In this document: positions 1 to 7,635 of the stretch, piece after piece
Position numbering within the stretch: the first letter of the stretch is position 1
Layout: each line of letters opens with the position of its first letter
Origin: an uncultured Bacteroidia bacterium
GTDB taxonomy: Bacteria > Bacteroidota > Bacteroidia > Bacteroidales > UBA932
Assembly: GCA_902773305.1 (NCBI GenBank)
Contig: CACYEB010000196.1
Coordinates: 1 to 18,746 of the forward strand
Reading direction: 5' to 3'
Length of the DNA: 18,746 nucleotides
Notes under the pieces: model-generated
Databases searched by the model: none
What the model was told of the DNA's origin: nothing
Seen by the model: the letters and a program-made list of their open reading frames with translations, nothing else
Translations under genes and position numbers: made by a program

Positions 1-1
1 C

Positions 2-499
2 CCCACTGTCAATGGAGCCGAAGACGTCTATTTTGTGTCGCTTGCAGAAATACTTCAGGAGAAAAGCTACATTTTCAGGGGGCCATACTACCATTACTTG
101 CAGCACAGAAAATCCCTCTCCCGCACGAGAGATATAGACTATAAGCATTTTATGGTTTATGATTGTCTTTTGGATGCTTTGAGGTCGCGCAATATCCCAC
201 CTTCTGCGGCAAGACGGTTTTTTGTATGGTATGGTTTCAGAATCGGCGACTCTGTGGAATTCGATTTCCTGCGGTCATTTTTTGCCCGGGTAAAGGCTGA
301 TGTCGAGGCGGCAGACCACCTGTACAATAGTTTTGAGTGCTTTGTTATGAAGGCAATCCTTTCCTGTAAAGACTACGCCCAGTTCCGCAGACGCTTTTCA
401 CCCAGGTTGAGGTTTGACTGGTGGCTGCAGATACTGATAAACCATCGCTGCCCAAGCAGCACGAGAGACGTTTTGGATGGAAGTTGGTCCGTGAGATAG
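2..499 (+). CDS. Family 2 glycosyltransferase, C-terminal part (cut by window start)
   Basis: The reading frame is open from the first bases of the window and begins mid-protein. An internal GTG at 35 could look like a start, but the upstream in-frame residues include NGAEDVYF, which matches the acidic (G)xEDxxF motif before the acceptor-binding part of GT2 enzymes (GT-A fold), so the gene clearly starts upstream. What remains (about 165 residues) is the C-terminal acceptor and helical region, rich in Tyr, Arg and Phe as is usual in Bacteroidetes GT2 proteins. The nucleotide-binding DDG and DxD motifs would lie outside the window. It is followed after 34 bp by a second GT2 on the same strand, and both fit a surface polysaccharide assembly cluster acting on the cytoplasmic face of the inner membrane. 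Donor and acceptor sugars cannot be told. Confidence 0.8.
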   Translation, partial: PTVNGAEDVYFVSLAEILQEKSYIFRGPYYHYLQHRKSLSRTRDIDYKHFMVYDCLLDALRSRNIPPSAARRFFVWYGFRIGDSVEFDFLRSFFARVKADVEAADHLYNSFECFVMKAILSCKDYAQFRRRFSPRLRFDWWLQILINHRCPSSTRDVLDGSWSVR

Positions 500-533
500 T
501 TTTCCCGGTCCATTCCTTTAAGCCAAATTGAAT

Positions 534-1481
534 ATGCTGGTCAGCATCATCGTTCCGGTTTATAACTCAGAATCATATCTTCGGGCGTGCCTTGGAAGTA
601 TCGAGGCTCAGTCATTCCGGGATTTTGAGGTTTTGCTCGTAGATGACGGTTCCACTGATTCTTCCGGGCAGATATGCGATGAGTGGAGTGTGCGCGACAG
701 CCGTTTCAAGTTTATTCACACCGATAACGAGGGCGTCTCGGCCGCCAGGAACCGAGGTCTTGATTTGGCATCGGGTGACTATGTCTTTTTTGTGGACAGT
801 GACGATGCCATCGTTCCGGAAACACTCGACCGCCTTGTCCTGGCAATTGACTCAGGGAAGTATGACATCGCGGCTTCGGGTTATACCTTTATAGGCCCCG
901 ACGGCGAGCGCGATATGTACATCTCCCCCGGGCAAGAGCCCTCGATTTTCACTGGCGAAGATATAATCCGGCATATGCTCTCAAGTGGTGACACAGTCTG
1001 GTATACCTGCTGGAACAAACTGATAAAAAGACGTCTGGTTGATACACTTAGATTTGAGCATATGGCTCAGGAAGATTTCGTTTTCTGTTCTGAATTGTAC
1101 CTCAATACTTCCAGGATTGTTTTTTTAAATGAATCGCTTTACCGTTACTATAACCGGGAGGCGTCCCTAAGCAAAGATATCTCCTATATCGGTTATCACA
1201 ATACGGTGCCGGTACTGTGGAAACTGTACCGGTCGGTGCCGGAAAGCAGGCATTCAATACACACCTTCCTGCTCAAAGAGGTTTTTAGGCGTGCTTTGTT
1301 TACCTCATATGATATAGCAAGGGTGTCCGGGATCAGTCCCGAAGAGGTACTGACTCATAAAACCCTATGTGCCACCATCCTCCGGCAAATCAGAAAAGAG
1401 CTTCTGACAGACCCCTCTATACCTGTTAAAGAGAAGCTGCTTTATATTTTGGGCAGATTGTTCCTTTGGATACATCGTTAG
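534..1481 (+). CDS. Family 2 glycosyltransferase (GT-A fold)
   Basis: The protein is 315 residues counted from ATG 534. It begins with the classic GT2 start MLVSIIVPVYN, has the nucleotide-binding DDGSTD at about residues 37-42, the metal/donor DxD-type motif FFVDSDD at 85-91, and a QEDFVF acidic catalytic-base motif in the middle. A TTG at 528 would add two residues, but ATG 534 puts the first beta strand at the usual place, so I prefer it. It most likely transfers one sugar from a nucleotide-sugar to a lipid-linked repeat unit in the cytoplasm. It lies between another GT2 and a Wzy-like polymerase; the next start is 7 bp after its stop, so the genes are probably co-transcribed. There is no predicted membrane segment. 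Sugar specificity cannot be read from sequence. Confidence 0.93.
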   Translation: MLVSIIVPVYNSESYLRACLGSIEAQSFRDFEVLLVDDGSTDSSGQICDEWSVRDSRFKFIHTDNEGVSAARNRGLDLASGDYVFFVDSDDAIVPETLDRLVLAIDSGKYDIAASGYTFIGPDGERDMYISPGQEPSIFTGEDIIRHMLSSGDTVWYTCWNKLIKRRLVDTLRFEHMAQEDFVFCSELYLNTSRIVFLNESLYRYYNREASLSKDISYIGYHNTVPVLWKLYRSVPESRHSIHTFLLKEVFRRALFTSYDIARVSGISPEEVLTHKTLCATILRQIRKELLTDPSIPVKEKLLYILGRLFLWIHR

Positions 1482-1488
1482 CAGGTTT

Positions 1489-2607
1489 ATGAGTGATTCG
1501 AAACTTGACTGGTCGGCCTGGCTATTCTATGCCGGGCTTGCCTTGTATCTGTTTTCTGTACCCTGGTGGTGCGCCCCCGAGCAGGGACTCCGGCTTTTGG
1601 TGAGGGTTCTATATGTCACCGGACTTGCTGCCAGGGCACTTTTGCTTTTAAGGGTGCTGTCCTTTTTGCCGGGACGGCCACGATATGCTCTGGTATGTAT
1701 CTGCCTGTTGGGAGTTCTGAAACTCTCCTCCGTCCTGGCGGTTCAGAGTAGATCCGATCTGTTCCACTTCTTCCTTGTACTTCTGGCATCCAGGGACACC
1801 GACGTTAGAATATCACTGAAAATTGTCCTCTCTTCAATTGTTTTCTTCCTGATAGTATGTCCCGTCTCTTTCGCTCTTGGATGGAATGGTGAGCAGGTAA
1901 AGCATATCGGACAGATGAGAGGCACTTCCCTGGGATTCGACAATCCGAATTCTTTCGCCTGTTTCATAATGACGGCGGCCTTTTGCGGTTTCAGCCTCGC
2001 GCGGGAAAAACGGATGTCCGTGATCTGTATGGTCTGCAGTGCCCTTGCCGTACTTGTGTGGTTCCTGACCCTCTGTAAAACTATTACTATATGTCTGCTT
2101 GTGCTGCCGCTTCTGTTTGCCCTGTTCATGCGTTGGAGCAATCATAAGATAGTGGCGGCTATGCCCGCGGCTTGCCTTTTGCTTTCGCTTGTGCTGGCAG
2201 CCGTCTATGGCCCCGGTTACGGCGGCAACACATTCGAGAGCCGATTCACAATCCCGGCCCTCGTATATCAGAAGTGCGGCCTGAGCTTGTTCGGACAGGA
2301 CTGTGGACTGACAGAATGGTTGACGGGAGAGGGTCCGACCAGACTGTCCATAGACAATTGCTACCTTAACATTTTTTTGTGCAACGGAATAGTTGCCGGT
2401 TTATTCGCGATGGCTTTTCTGACGCATCTGATGCTTCTCATTGCCAGGAAAGGGAATCCTCTGCTTGCGGCAATGGCCTGTGTTATTATAATTAGCGGCA
2501 TTATGGAATCGTGGGTGTTTAATATATCCTTGAATTTCATTCCCTTCTTCTTCTTTTCCCTCTTGACGGGTAATAAAGTTGCGCCCACTCTAAATATCAG
2601 AAAATAA
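1489..2607 (+). CDS. Wzy-like O-antigen/capsule polymerase (polytopic membrane protein)
   Basis: This is a 372-residue, very hydrophobic protein with roughly ten membrane segments. A polar, extracytoplasmic-type loop lies at about residues 240-295. Around residues 145-157 it carries GTSLGFDNPNSFA, resembling the G(F)xNPNxxG/A motif seen in Wzy and O-antigen ligase-like proteins. A late SIDNCYLNIFLCNG stretch (287-300) resembles the (V)DNxYLxxLxxxG motif of polymerases. These proteins join lipid-linked repeat units on the periplasmic side of the inner membrane. Sequence identity in this family is always low, so the call rests on topology, these motifs and the position between glycosyltransferases. 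An O-antigen ligase (WaaL type) is the alternative, but ligases are usually not embedded among glycosyltransferase genes. The start ATG is 7 bp after the preceding gene. It is followed by a 182-bp AT-rich gap. Confidence 0.8.
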   Translation: MSDSKLDWSAWLFYAGLALYLFSVPWWCAPEQGLRLLVRVLYVTGLAARALLLLRVLSFLPGRPRYALVCICLLGVLKLSSVLAVQSRSDLFHFFLVLLASRDTDVRISLKIVLSSIVFFLIVCPVSFALGWNGEQVKHIGQMRGTSLGFDNPNSFACFIMTAAFCGFSLAREKRMSVICMVCSALAVLVWFLTLCKTITICLLVLPLLFALFMRWSNHKIVAAMPAACLLLSLVLAAVYGPGYGGNTFESRFTIPALVYQKCGLSLFGQDCGLTEWLTGEGPTRLSIDNCYLNIFLCNGIVAGLFAMAFLTHLMLLIARKGNPLLAAMACVIIISGIMESWVFNISLNFIPFFFFSLLTGNKVAPTLNIRK

Positions 2608-2730
2608 GCGCTTTAAGCCACAATATCATATGGAGGGGAGTAATGTTCCGAGTATGATACCTAACAAATTGCCGTCGATCCTTCGCTGCAGTCCCTGAAA
2701 ATATATGATAAAAATTAAAAAAAAACATAG

Positions 2731-2757
2731 TTTGTTATCAATTTTAAACTACATTTG
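2731..2757 (+). promoter_or_regulatory. Bacteroidetes-type promoter upstream of the 2790 gene
   Basis: TACATTTG at 2750-2757 matches the TAnnTTTG -7 element of Bacteroidetes sigma-ABfr promoters. A TTTG lies upstream at 2731-2734, but the 15-bp spacing is shorter than the usual 19-21, so the -33 call is weak. The surrounding 2700-2790 stretch is strongly AT-rich, with an A tract at 2717-2725. The expected transcript start, about 5-8 bp after the element, would leave a leader of about 25 nt before ATG 2790. The rest of the 2608-2749 gap shows only a weak 7-bp inverted repeat (2624-2630 with 2653-2659) and nothing I can name as a terminator. Confidence 0.5.
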
Positions 2758-2789
2758 CGTGGATTTATTTTGCATAAAACTATCATAAT

Positions 2790-3662
2790 ATGCGCACTAT
2801 AAGATTATTCGTTCGTCTGGTCGTTATGATTTCAATCATAATGACCGCAGGGTCTTTCAGCGCTTCTGCAGAAAAGGCCCCCGATTGGACACGCAAGAGT
2901 GTACAGGCATTGAATGCTCTCCGGTCCAATACCAGTTATGAATTTATGGTTTTCCGCACCGAGGATCCCAGTCAGACACGTCTGCACGAGACCTGGTCTG
3001 TCCCTCTGGTCAACTATCTTGCAGAAAAATACGATGCAGACCCCAACCTGATGGTAGTGGAACGCATCTCGGACAGTTCTGACAACCAGCCGTTGTACAG
3101 GGTGCTTATGGGTGGCCCCGGCGCCGGTGACGCTGTATTGGTACGCCGGATAGATGCCTATGACAATGTTGACTACAATACTGTCTGGGATGCATATTTC
3201 GAGTGCTACCAGCTTTTTGCCATAGGCGAAAAGAACAGTGATGTTGTGTTCGACGATTTCAGTTTGGAAGGCAGCAGCAAGGCCGGTGCCGCCGTTATGA
3301 GCATTATTCCCGGTGTGGGACAACTGTATAAGGGAGAGACCGGCAAAGGTCTCGCCCTGCTCGGTACCGGTGTGGCACTTGCCGGCAGCGGCATCGCATC
3401 GCATATCGTTGCGAAAAATTGGGAAAGGATGATGGTTGAGCAGCCTGAGTTTAAGGATAGCTGGAGCCAGAAAGCCTATGGAATGCGTCGCCAGCGTAAT
3501 ACTCTCCTTGTGGTTCTGGGCTGCGTGAGCGCCTACAGCATCTTCGACGCGATTGTAAGCGACGGTGTGCCTAAACTTAAAGTCAGAGAGTCTGACGGAA
3601 GCACCCTCAGCGTTGCGCCATCAGCAGAAAGTGCAGGCCTTGCCCTTGTATTGTCATTCTGA
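2790..3662 (+). CDS. Secreted/membrane protein of unknown function with PGxGQLYKGExxKG motif (DUF5683-like)
   Basis: The protein is 290 residues with a clear N-terminal signal peptide (about 1-27, ending ASA before EKAPDW). Residues 28-160 form a soluble, probably periplasmic domain that I do not recognise. At 171-187 comes SIIPGVGQLYKGETGKG, the motif typical of DUF5683/TM2-like membrane proteins of Bacteroidetes. It is followed by a hydrophobic helix (188-207), a charged linker and a second hydrophobic helix (238-254), then a tail ending in a short beta-like stretch with terminal Phe. It starts a transcription unit with its own promoter and ends 5 bp before a GT4 gene, so it is likely co-expressed with glycosyltransferases. 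That suggests, without proving, an envelope or polysaccharide role. No catalytic motif is visible. Confidence 0.75.
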   Translation: MRTIRLFVRLVVMISIIMTAGSFSASAEKAPDWTRKSVQALNALRSNTSYEFMVFRTEDPSQTRLHETWSVPLVNYLAEKYDADPNLMVVERISDSSDNQPLYRVLMGGPGAGDAVLVRRIDAYDNVDYNTVWDAYFECYQLFAIGEKNSDVVFDDFSLEGSSKAGAAVMSIIPGVGQLYKGETGKGLALLGTGVALAGSGIASHIVAKNWERMMVEQPEFKDSWSQKAYGMRRQRNTLLVVLGCVSAYSIFDAIVSDGVPKLKVRESDGSTLSVAPSAESAGLALVLSF

Positions 3663-3667
3663 CGGTT

Positions 3668-4828
3668 GTGCAGTCCGGGAAAGATAAGATAATCAGGACG
3701 GCTACGGTCCCCTTGTCGCTCGATTTGTTCTGCCGCGGTTTGTTCCAGACCCTGGCGGACGAATACGATGTGGTGGCCTTGTCTTCGCCCGGAAAAGAGC
3801 TTGGAGAGATACGTAAGCGTGAGGGCATCCGCACCATAGCTGTGCAGATGCGCCGCAAGGTCGCTCCTTTGAGTGACCTGAAATCCCTGTTGCGTCTTAT
3901 CAGGGTATTTCGCAAGGAAAATCCCCGGATGGTTCATTCCATTACACCCAAGGCAGGTCTGCTGAGTATGATGGCGGCCAAGATTGCCGGTGTGCCCGTT
4001 CGTATACATTCTTTCACTGGCCTGGTGTTTCCTTACAGAAAGGGCCTGATGCACTTTATCCTCCGTATTACAGATTCAATTACGGCCGCTTGTGCCACTT
4101 ATGTCCTTCCTGAGGGTGAAGGGGTAATGGACGATTTGCAACGCTATCATATCACCAAGACCCCGATGCGGGTGCTGGGCAATGGAAATGTGCGTGGAAT
4201 CGACCTGGATTATTACGATCATACTACAGATATCGACCGCTTGGGAGAAGATATCCGCCGTCACTTTGGCATAGGGGAAGGTGAATTCGCCTTTCTTTAT
4301 GTCGGCCGGTTTGACCAGGACAAAGGGTTCAAGGAACTGACCGAAGCCTTCGAAAGGCTAGCCGCCAAATATCCCGGCGTGCATCTGCTTCTCGCAGGTG
4401 CTCAGGAGAGCGAAGGAGATAAGCTTGACGAAAACATCGCTTCTTTGATTTCCTCTCATCCCGCAATCCACATTTCTCAGGGTTGGCTGGATGATGTCCG
4501 TCCCTGGTATGCCGCTGCTGACGCCTTTGTGCATTCAAGCTACCGCGAAGGCTTTCCTAATGTGGTTATCGAGGCCGGAGCGATGGGGCTGGCGTCTATC
4601 GTGACCAATATCAATGGTTCCAGGGAGATTATCCTGGATGGGGAAAACGGAGTGATAATACCTCCACACGATGCGGAGGCGCTGTATCTTGCAATGCGGT
4701 CTTTCATCAAGGACAGGGATTATGTAAAGTCTCTGGCATCACATGCCCGTTCACTGGTAAGCATCCGTTATGAGATGCAATATGTACGCAATTGTCTCAT
4801 TGATTTTTACAGGGAGGTGCTGCAATGA
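3668..4828 (+). CDS. GT4 (GT-B fold) glycosyltransferase
   Basis: The protein is 386 residues, the usual length for GT4. The N-terminal acceptor domain opens with KIIRTATVPLSLDLFCRGL and contains VHSITPKAGLLSMMAA and HSFTGLVFPYRKGL, which closely resemble a common Bacteroides capsule/LPS glycosyltransferase subfamily. The C-terminal donor domain has LGNGNVRGID, FLYVGRFDQDKGF and HSSYREGFPNVVIEAGAMG, with the retaining GT4 EX7E pair in EGFPNVVIE. The start is GTG at 3668, because no in-frame ATG lies early enough to keep the first strand. It follows the preceding gene by 5 bp, and its stop overlaps the next start (ATGA at 4825-4828). It probably adds a sugar or N-acetylated sugar to a lipid carrier in the cytoplasm; the partner acetyltransferase may act on the same precursor. 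Donor identity is not visible. Confidence 0.93.
   Translation: MQSGKDKIIRTATVPLSLDLFCRGLFQTLADEYDVVALSSPGKELGEIRKREGIRTIAVQMRRKVAPLSDLKSLLRLIRVFRKENPRMVHSITPKAGLLSMMAAKIAGVPVRIHSFTGLVFPYRKGLMHFILRITDSITAACATYVLPEGEGVMDDLQRYHITKTPMRVLGNGNVRGIDLDYYDHTTDIDRLGEDIRRHFGIGEGEFAFLYVGRFDQDKGFKELTEAFERLAAKYPGVHLLLAGAQESEGDKLDENIASLISSHPAIHISQGWLDDVRPWYAAADAFVHSSYREGFPNVVIEAGAMGLASIVTNINGSREIILDGENGVIIPPHDAEALYLAMRSFIKDRDYVKSLASHARSLVSIRYEMQYVRNCLIDFYREVLQ
4811..4827 (+). promoter_or_regulatory. Shine-Dalgarno-like site and ATGA coupling for the acetyltransferase start
   Basis: AGGGAGG at 4811-4817 lies 7 bp before ATG 4825, inside the end of the GT4 gene. Such purine-rich sites are uncommon in front of genes in this phylum. 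Together with the four-base ATGA overlap it supports ATG 4825 as the start and suggests translational coupling with the upstream glycosyltransferase. Confidence 0.4.
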
Positions 4829-5415
4829 TTAGGTTCCTGATAGGCTTCAAGCGCAGCCATCCCGGCCTATGGGAGGTTGTGGAGAAGGTCAACGGCTTTC
4901 TTTTCAGGCTTTTCTTCGGGAATATCTCAAAGAAGGCCGATATGATTCTTGCAGGCCAGGGTGTGGCAGGATGCAGTTTTGCTACCGTGCAGAAATCGGA
5001 TCTGGATTCTTTGAAACATTTCCTGGACAAGCAGCCCAAGGATTATCTCGAATGGTTTGACCCTCACGATTTTGATTTAAAGACTCTGGAGAGACTCTTT
5101 AAGAATCCGGCATTTCTGATGATGAAGGTGTGCAGCGATTCGGGCGAGATGGTCGGATACTTTTTCCTGCGCAGTTTTTTCGTGGGACGCTCCTTTGCCG
5201 GATTGCTGGTGGACCGCGACTGGCAGAACCGTGGCATTGGCAGCCAAATCTGGCACCTGCAGTCTCAGATATGCAAGAGTTGCGGGCTCAAGATGCGGGC
5301 AACCATATCGACCGACAATAAACCTTCGATAGCTTCGTGCCGGAAGGGAACCTCAATGACCGAACTCCAAAAGTTGGAAAACGGTTATATCGCAGTAGAA
5401 TGTAAAACAGAATAA
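4825..5415 (+). CDS. GNAT-family N-acetyltransferase
   Basis: The protein is 196 residues. After a basic N-terminal extension of about 45 residues with an amphipathic look (RFLIGFKR, FLFRLFFGN), a GNAT fold spans about residues 50-190. The acetyl-CoA pyrophosphate-binding motif A is at 130-140 (DRDWQNRGIGS, with the Q/RxxGxG/A pattern as QNRGIG). The following ISTDNKPSIASCRKGTSM matches the motif B region, where GNAT proteins carry N-x-x-S/A and a K-G pair. It overlaps the GT4 gene by four bases, so acetylation of an amino-sugar precursor or of the growing polysaccharide is the likely job, though the target cannot be read. The OmpA-like gene starts 15 bp after its stop. No signal peptide is seen, so it should act in the cytoplasm, perhaps at the membrane surface. 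Confidence 0.8.
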   Translation: MIRFLIGFKRSHPGLWEVVEKVNGFLFRLFFGNISKKADMILAGQGVAGCSFATVQKSDLDSLKHFLDKQPKDYLEWFDPHDFDLKTLERLFKNPAFLMMKVCSDSGEMVGYFFLRSFFVGRSFAGLLVDRDWQNRGIGSQIWHLQSQICKSCGLKMRATISTDNKPSIASCRKGTSMTELQKLENGYIAVECKTE

Positions 5416-5430
5416 CAACTATTATATGCT

Positions 5431-7293
5431 ATGAAAAAATCATTTATCTTCATTTTGGCAGCTGCATTTGCGCTTCTGGGAACTCTTCCCATACAGGCGC
5501 AGGTATCTGCCCGCAGGCAGCAGATAGACAGCCTGTATGCCGACTACCGGGAGGTGTTCAGAGACACCCTTCTGGTGGCTGAGTCCAGCGATGTCACCGT
5601 TGTCAACGACGGTGCAGACCCCTATCAGGTGGTCTCCAATCCTTTCCGCCAGAACTGGTTCGTCTTTGCTTCAGGCGGTGCCCACACCTTCAGGGGTGAT
5701 TATTCCAATCTCGGACCTTTTATGACCACTGTTTCACCTGAATACAGCGTTGGTTTCGGTAAATGGTTCATGCCTTGGCTGGCATTGAAGGCAGAGTTTA
5801 TGCAATCCAGCACACGCGGTTATACTGCCCGTAACGGCAGCACCACTCCGTTGTTCTACCCTTATGGCGACCCTATGCGTACAGACAACGGTACGGAATA
5901 CTTCCAGGCCAGAACCGGGTGGCTTGATTTCAGCGGATCGGCAATGTTGAACCTTACCCGTCTCTACTATGGATATGAGGGTTATGGCAGCCGTGAACGT
6001 ATGGGACAGTTGCTTCTCAATCTCGGTGTAGGTGCCACCCACCATCTGGGATATGGTCAGGTACATGGCTCAGACAACAATCTCAGCGCACATTTCGAAC
6101 TTCAGTACAGCCAGTTCTTCACTGAGAAGAAAAACCTCTCGCTGGACTTCAAGGCCCGCGCGATGCTGTATGAGACACATTATGACAATGAATGGGGTCA
6201 GGGCGACTATGCTGCACACCACATTGATTCCCACCTCGGCCTCAATTTAGGCCTTACCTGGTATCTCGGCAAGAAAGGCGGCAACGGCTGGCGCACCGGT
6301 ACGAATACAGTATATCGCAGCGAATACCGTGAAACTGAGGTGCCTATCATGAAGGTTAAGGAGAACGACCGTCCTGTCCGCCAGGGTACCATCACATTCT
6401 ACGTGTTCTACCCCAACAACTATTCCGGACGTAATGACGCCCCGAATATTGCAGGTGCAAACGTAAATGCCATCGAATACCTTGCCGGCGGTATCTTTAC
6501 ACAGAAGGTTTACGCCGACAAAGAGAAGGCTGCTGCGAAACTCGCTGCAGGCCAGTCTCCGGTTGCCCTCGCAACTGCCGATCTGCCTACCGAGCCTGCC
6601 AACATCGACTTTGAGATCGATTTCGTTCCCCGCGGATATGAAATGCTCACCGACACACCTCTGTCGCTCAGTCTGAATCCTTCGGATATGGAATCCTTCG
6701 GTAAGGCAGCGGGCTTCTACTATGCTCCCATCAATGACGGCAAGCACATCTGGCAGTACCGTATTGACGATGCTACCCTCGGACAGCAGCTTGTCAGCGA
6801 CGAGAACTATCGTGAGACCACTTCTTATGGTCTCAACGCCCACAGCGGTCTGAATACGATACGTCAGTATATGGACGTTACCGACGACGATGAACTTGTA
6901 AGTTTTGCCGATGTGTATGCAGCCCTCACCTCCAACGAGGGTTATGTAGAGAACTTCACCGACGAAGCTACGGTGAACAAGATCCGCGATATCATCAACA
7001 ACGGTGCTATATTGCTCATACAGGCAGACGGTTTTGCAACCAGCCAGGACAACTACACAGGCGACAATGCTACCCGCGTAGGTATCGAGCGTAACAGCGC
7101 CCTTGCAGAGAACCGTGCCAACACTGTCATCAACTGGCTCACCGCAGATCCTCGCCTGCAGTATGTCCGCTCACAGTCTTTCATTGTGACCAACAACGGC
7201 TCCATCCGTCCCGTGGATGATCCCAGCGTACGTGGCCTCAGTGCCAAGACAAACCGCTGCGTGAGAGTCCGCATCAGGTATATGATCAAATAA
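5431..7293 (+). CDS. OmpA-like outer membrane protein
   Basis: The protein is 620 residues with a Sec signal peptide at 1-23 (MKKSFIFILAAAFALLG, cleavage after PIQA or QAQ). Residues about 60-290 look like a beta-barrel, with alternating aromatic strands such as FVFASGGAHTFRGDYS and LNLGVGATHHLGY and a strand-like HLGLNLGLTWYLGKKGG. A middle soluble region follows. The C-terminal part (about 500-620) has the OmpA/MotB-like peptidoglycan-binding pattern: LLIQADGFATS, then RNSALAENRANTVINWL around 554-570. It probably anchors the outer membrane to the peptidoglycan. Codon choice appears strongly biased to a few codons (many CGT, AAC, TAC, GAC) compared with the upstream glycosyltransferases, which suggests high expression. 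I see no promoter in the 15-bp gap before it, so it may be read from the upstream unit or from a promoter inside it. It ends 17 bp before a strong hairpin. Confidence 0.85.
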   Translation: MKKSFIFILAAAFALLGTLPIQAQVSARRQQIDSLYADYREVFRDTLLVAESSDVTVVNDGADPYQVVSNPFRQNWFVFASGGAHTFRGDYSNLGPFMTTVSPEYSVGFGKWFMPWLALKAEFMQSSTRGYTARNGSTTPLFYPYGDPMRTDNGTEYFQARTGWLDFSGSAMLNLTRLYYGYEGYGSRERMGQLLLNLGVGATHHLGYGQVHGSDNNLSAHFELQYSQFFTEKKNLSLDFKARAMLYETHYDNEWGQGDYAAHHIDSHLGLNLGLTWYLGKKGGNGWRTGTNTVYRSEYRETEVPIMKVKENDRPVRQGTITFYVFYPNNYSGRNDAPNIAGANVNAIEYLAGGIFTQKVYADKEKAAAKLAAGQSPVALATADLPTEPANIDFEIDFVPRGYEMLTDTPLSLSLNPSDMESFGKAAGFYYAPINDGKHIWQYRIDDATLGQQLVSDENYRETTSYGLNAHSGLNTIRQYMDVTDDDELVSFADVYAALTSNEGYVENFTDEATVNKIRDIINNGAILLIQADGFATSQDNYTGDNATRVGIERNSALAENRANTVINWLTADPRLQYVRSQSFIVTNNGSIRPVDDPSVRGLSAKTNRCVRVRIRYMIK

Positions 7294-7310
7294 GGCTTCT
7301 TAATGAGTCT

Positions 7311-7352
7311 ATGAAACAGGCGGCCCCCGATTTGGGGAGCCGCCTGTTTCAT
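7311..7352 (+). terminator. Strong stem-loop terminator, probably shared by convergent units
   Basis: A perfect 14-bp stem pairs 7311-7324 with 7339-7352. Inside it, CCCC (7325-7328) pairs with GGGG (7334-7337), leaving a single-base bulge and a GATTT loop. The arm ends in TTTCATTT on the + strand, and by symmetry TTTCAT on the - strand. It sits 17 bp after the OmpA-like stop and just beyond the end of the opposing proline operon plus its trailing ORF, so it can stop transcripts from both sides. The U tract is short and interrupted. Confidence 0.8.
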
Positions 7353-7359
7353 TTAATGG

Positions 7360-7623
7360 CTAATGACGGTGTGACAGATTGTAAAGTGCAGCCTTGACCT
7401 TGTATGGTATCAGCAGACGGGGAAGAGACCGGAGCATGGCTGCGGAATAGGCAAGAATGAGACGTAGCGGACATACCTTCCTGCCTTTGATTATGACAAA
7501 TTTGTCGCAGTTACTGGTCAAGGGGCTCCTTCGTATGGAATCTATATGGCAGCAGCAGGTTCCGGGTAAATACGTAAAATACACTTTCCTGCCGGTTGCA
7601 ATGGTAATGAACCCTTTTGTCAA
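7360..7623 (-). pseudogene. Short ORF after proA; possible remnant of a KGFITIATG-type glycosyltransferase-like gene
   Basis: An 87-codon frame with a TTG start lies 12 bp after proA on the same strand. It begins MTKGFITIATGRKVYF, which resembles from memory the N terminus of Bacteroidetes glycosyltransferase-like proteins (KGFxTIATG followed by a YY/YF pair). Further on, CDKFVIIKG resembles the FDKVVII strand of that family, but the spacing is too short and the rest does not fit. The tail is basic and leucine-rich and ends at 7360, just before the terminator hairpin. I read it as a gene reduced by internal deletion or frameshift, or else a genuine small protein of unknown function. It fills most of the 342-bp gap between the OmpA-like gene and proA; the gap holds nothing else apart from the hairpin. 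Confidence 0.3.
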
Positions 7624-7635
7624 AGCCAGATGAGG

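Noticed and set aside
2624..2659. Inverted repeat (7-bp arms) after the Wzy-like gene
   Set aside because: The arms are short and AT-only apart from one G-C pair, the loop is 22 bases and no U tract follows, so a terminator cannot be claimed.
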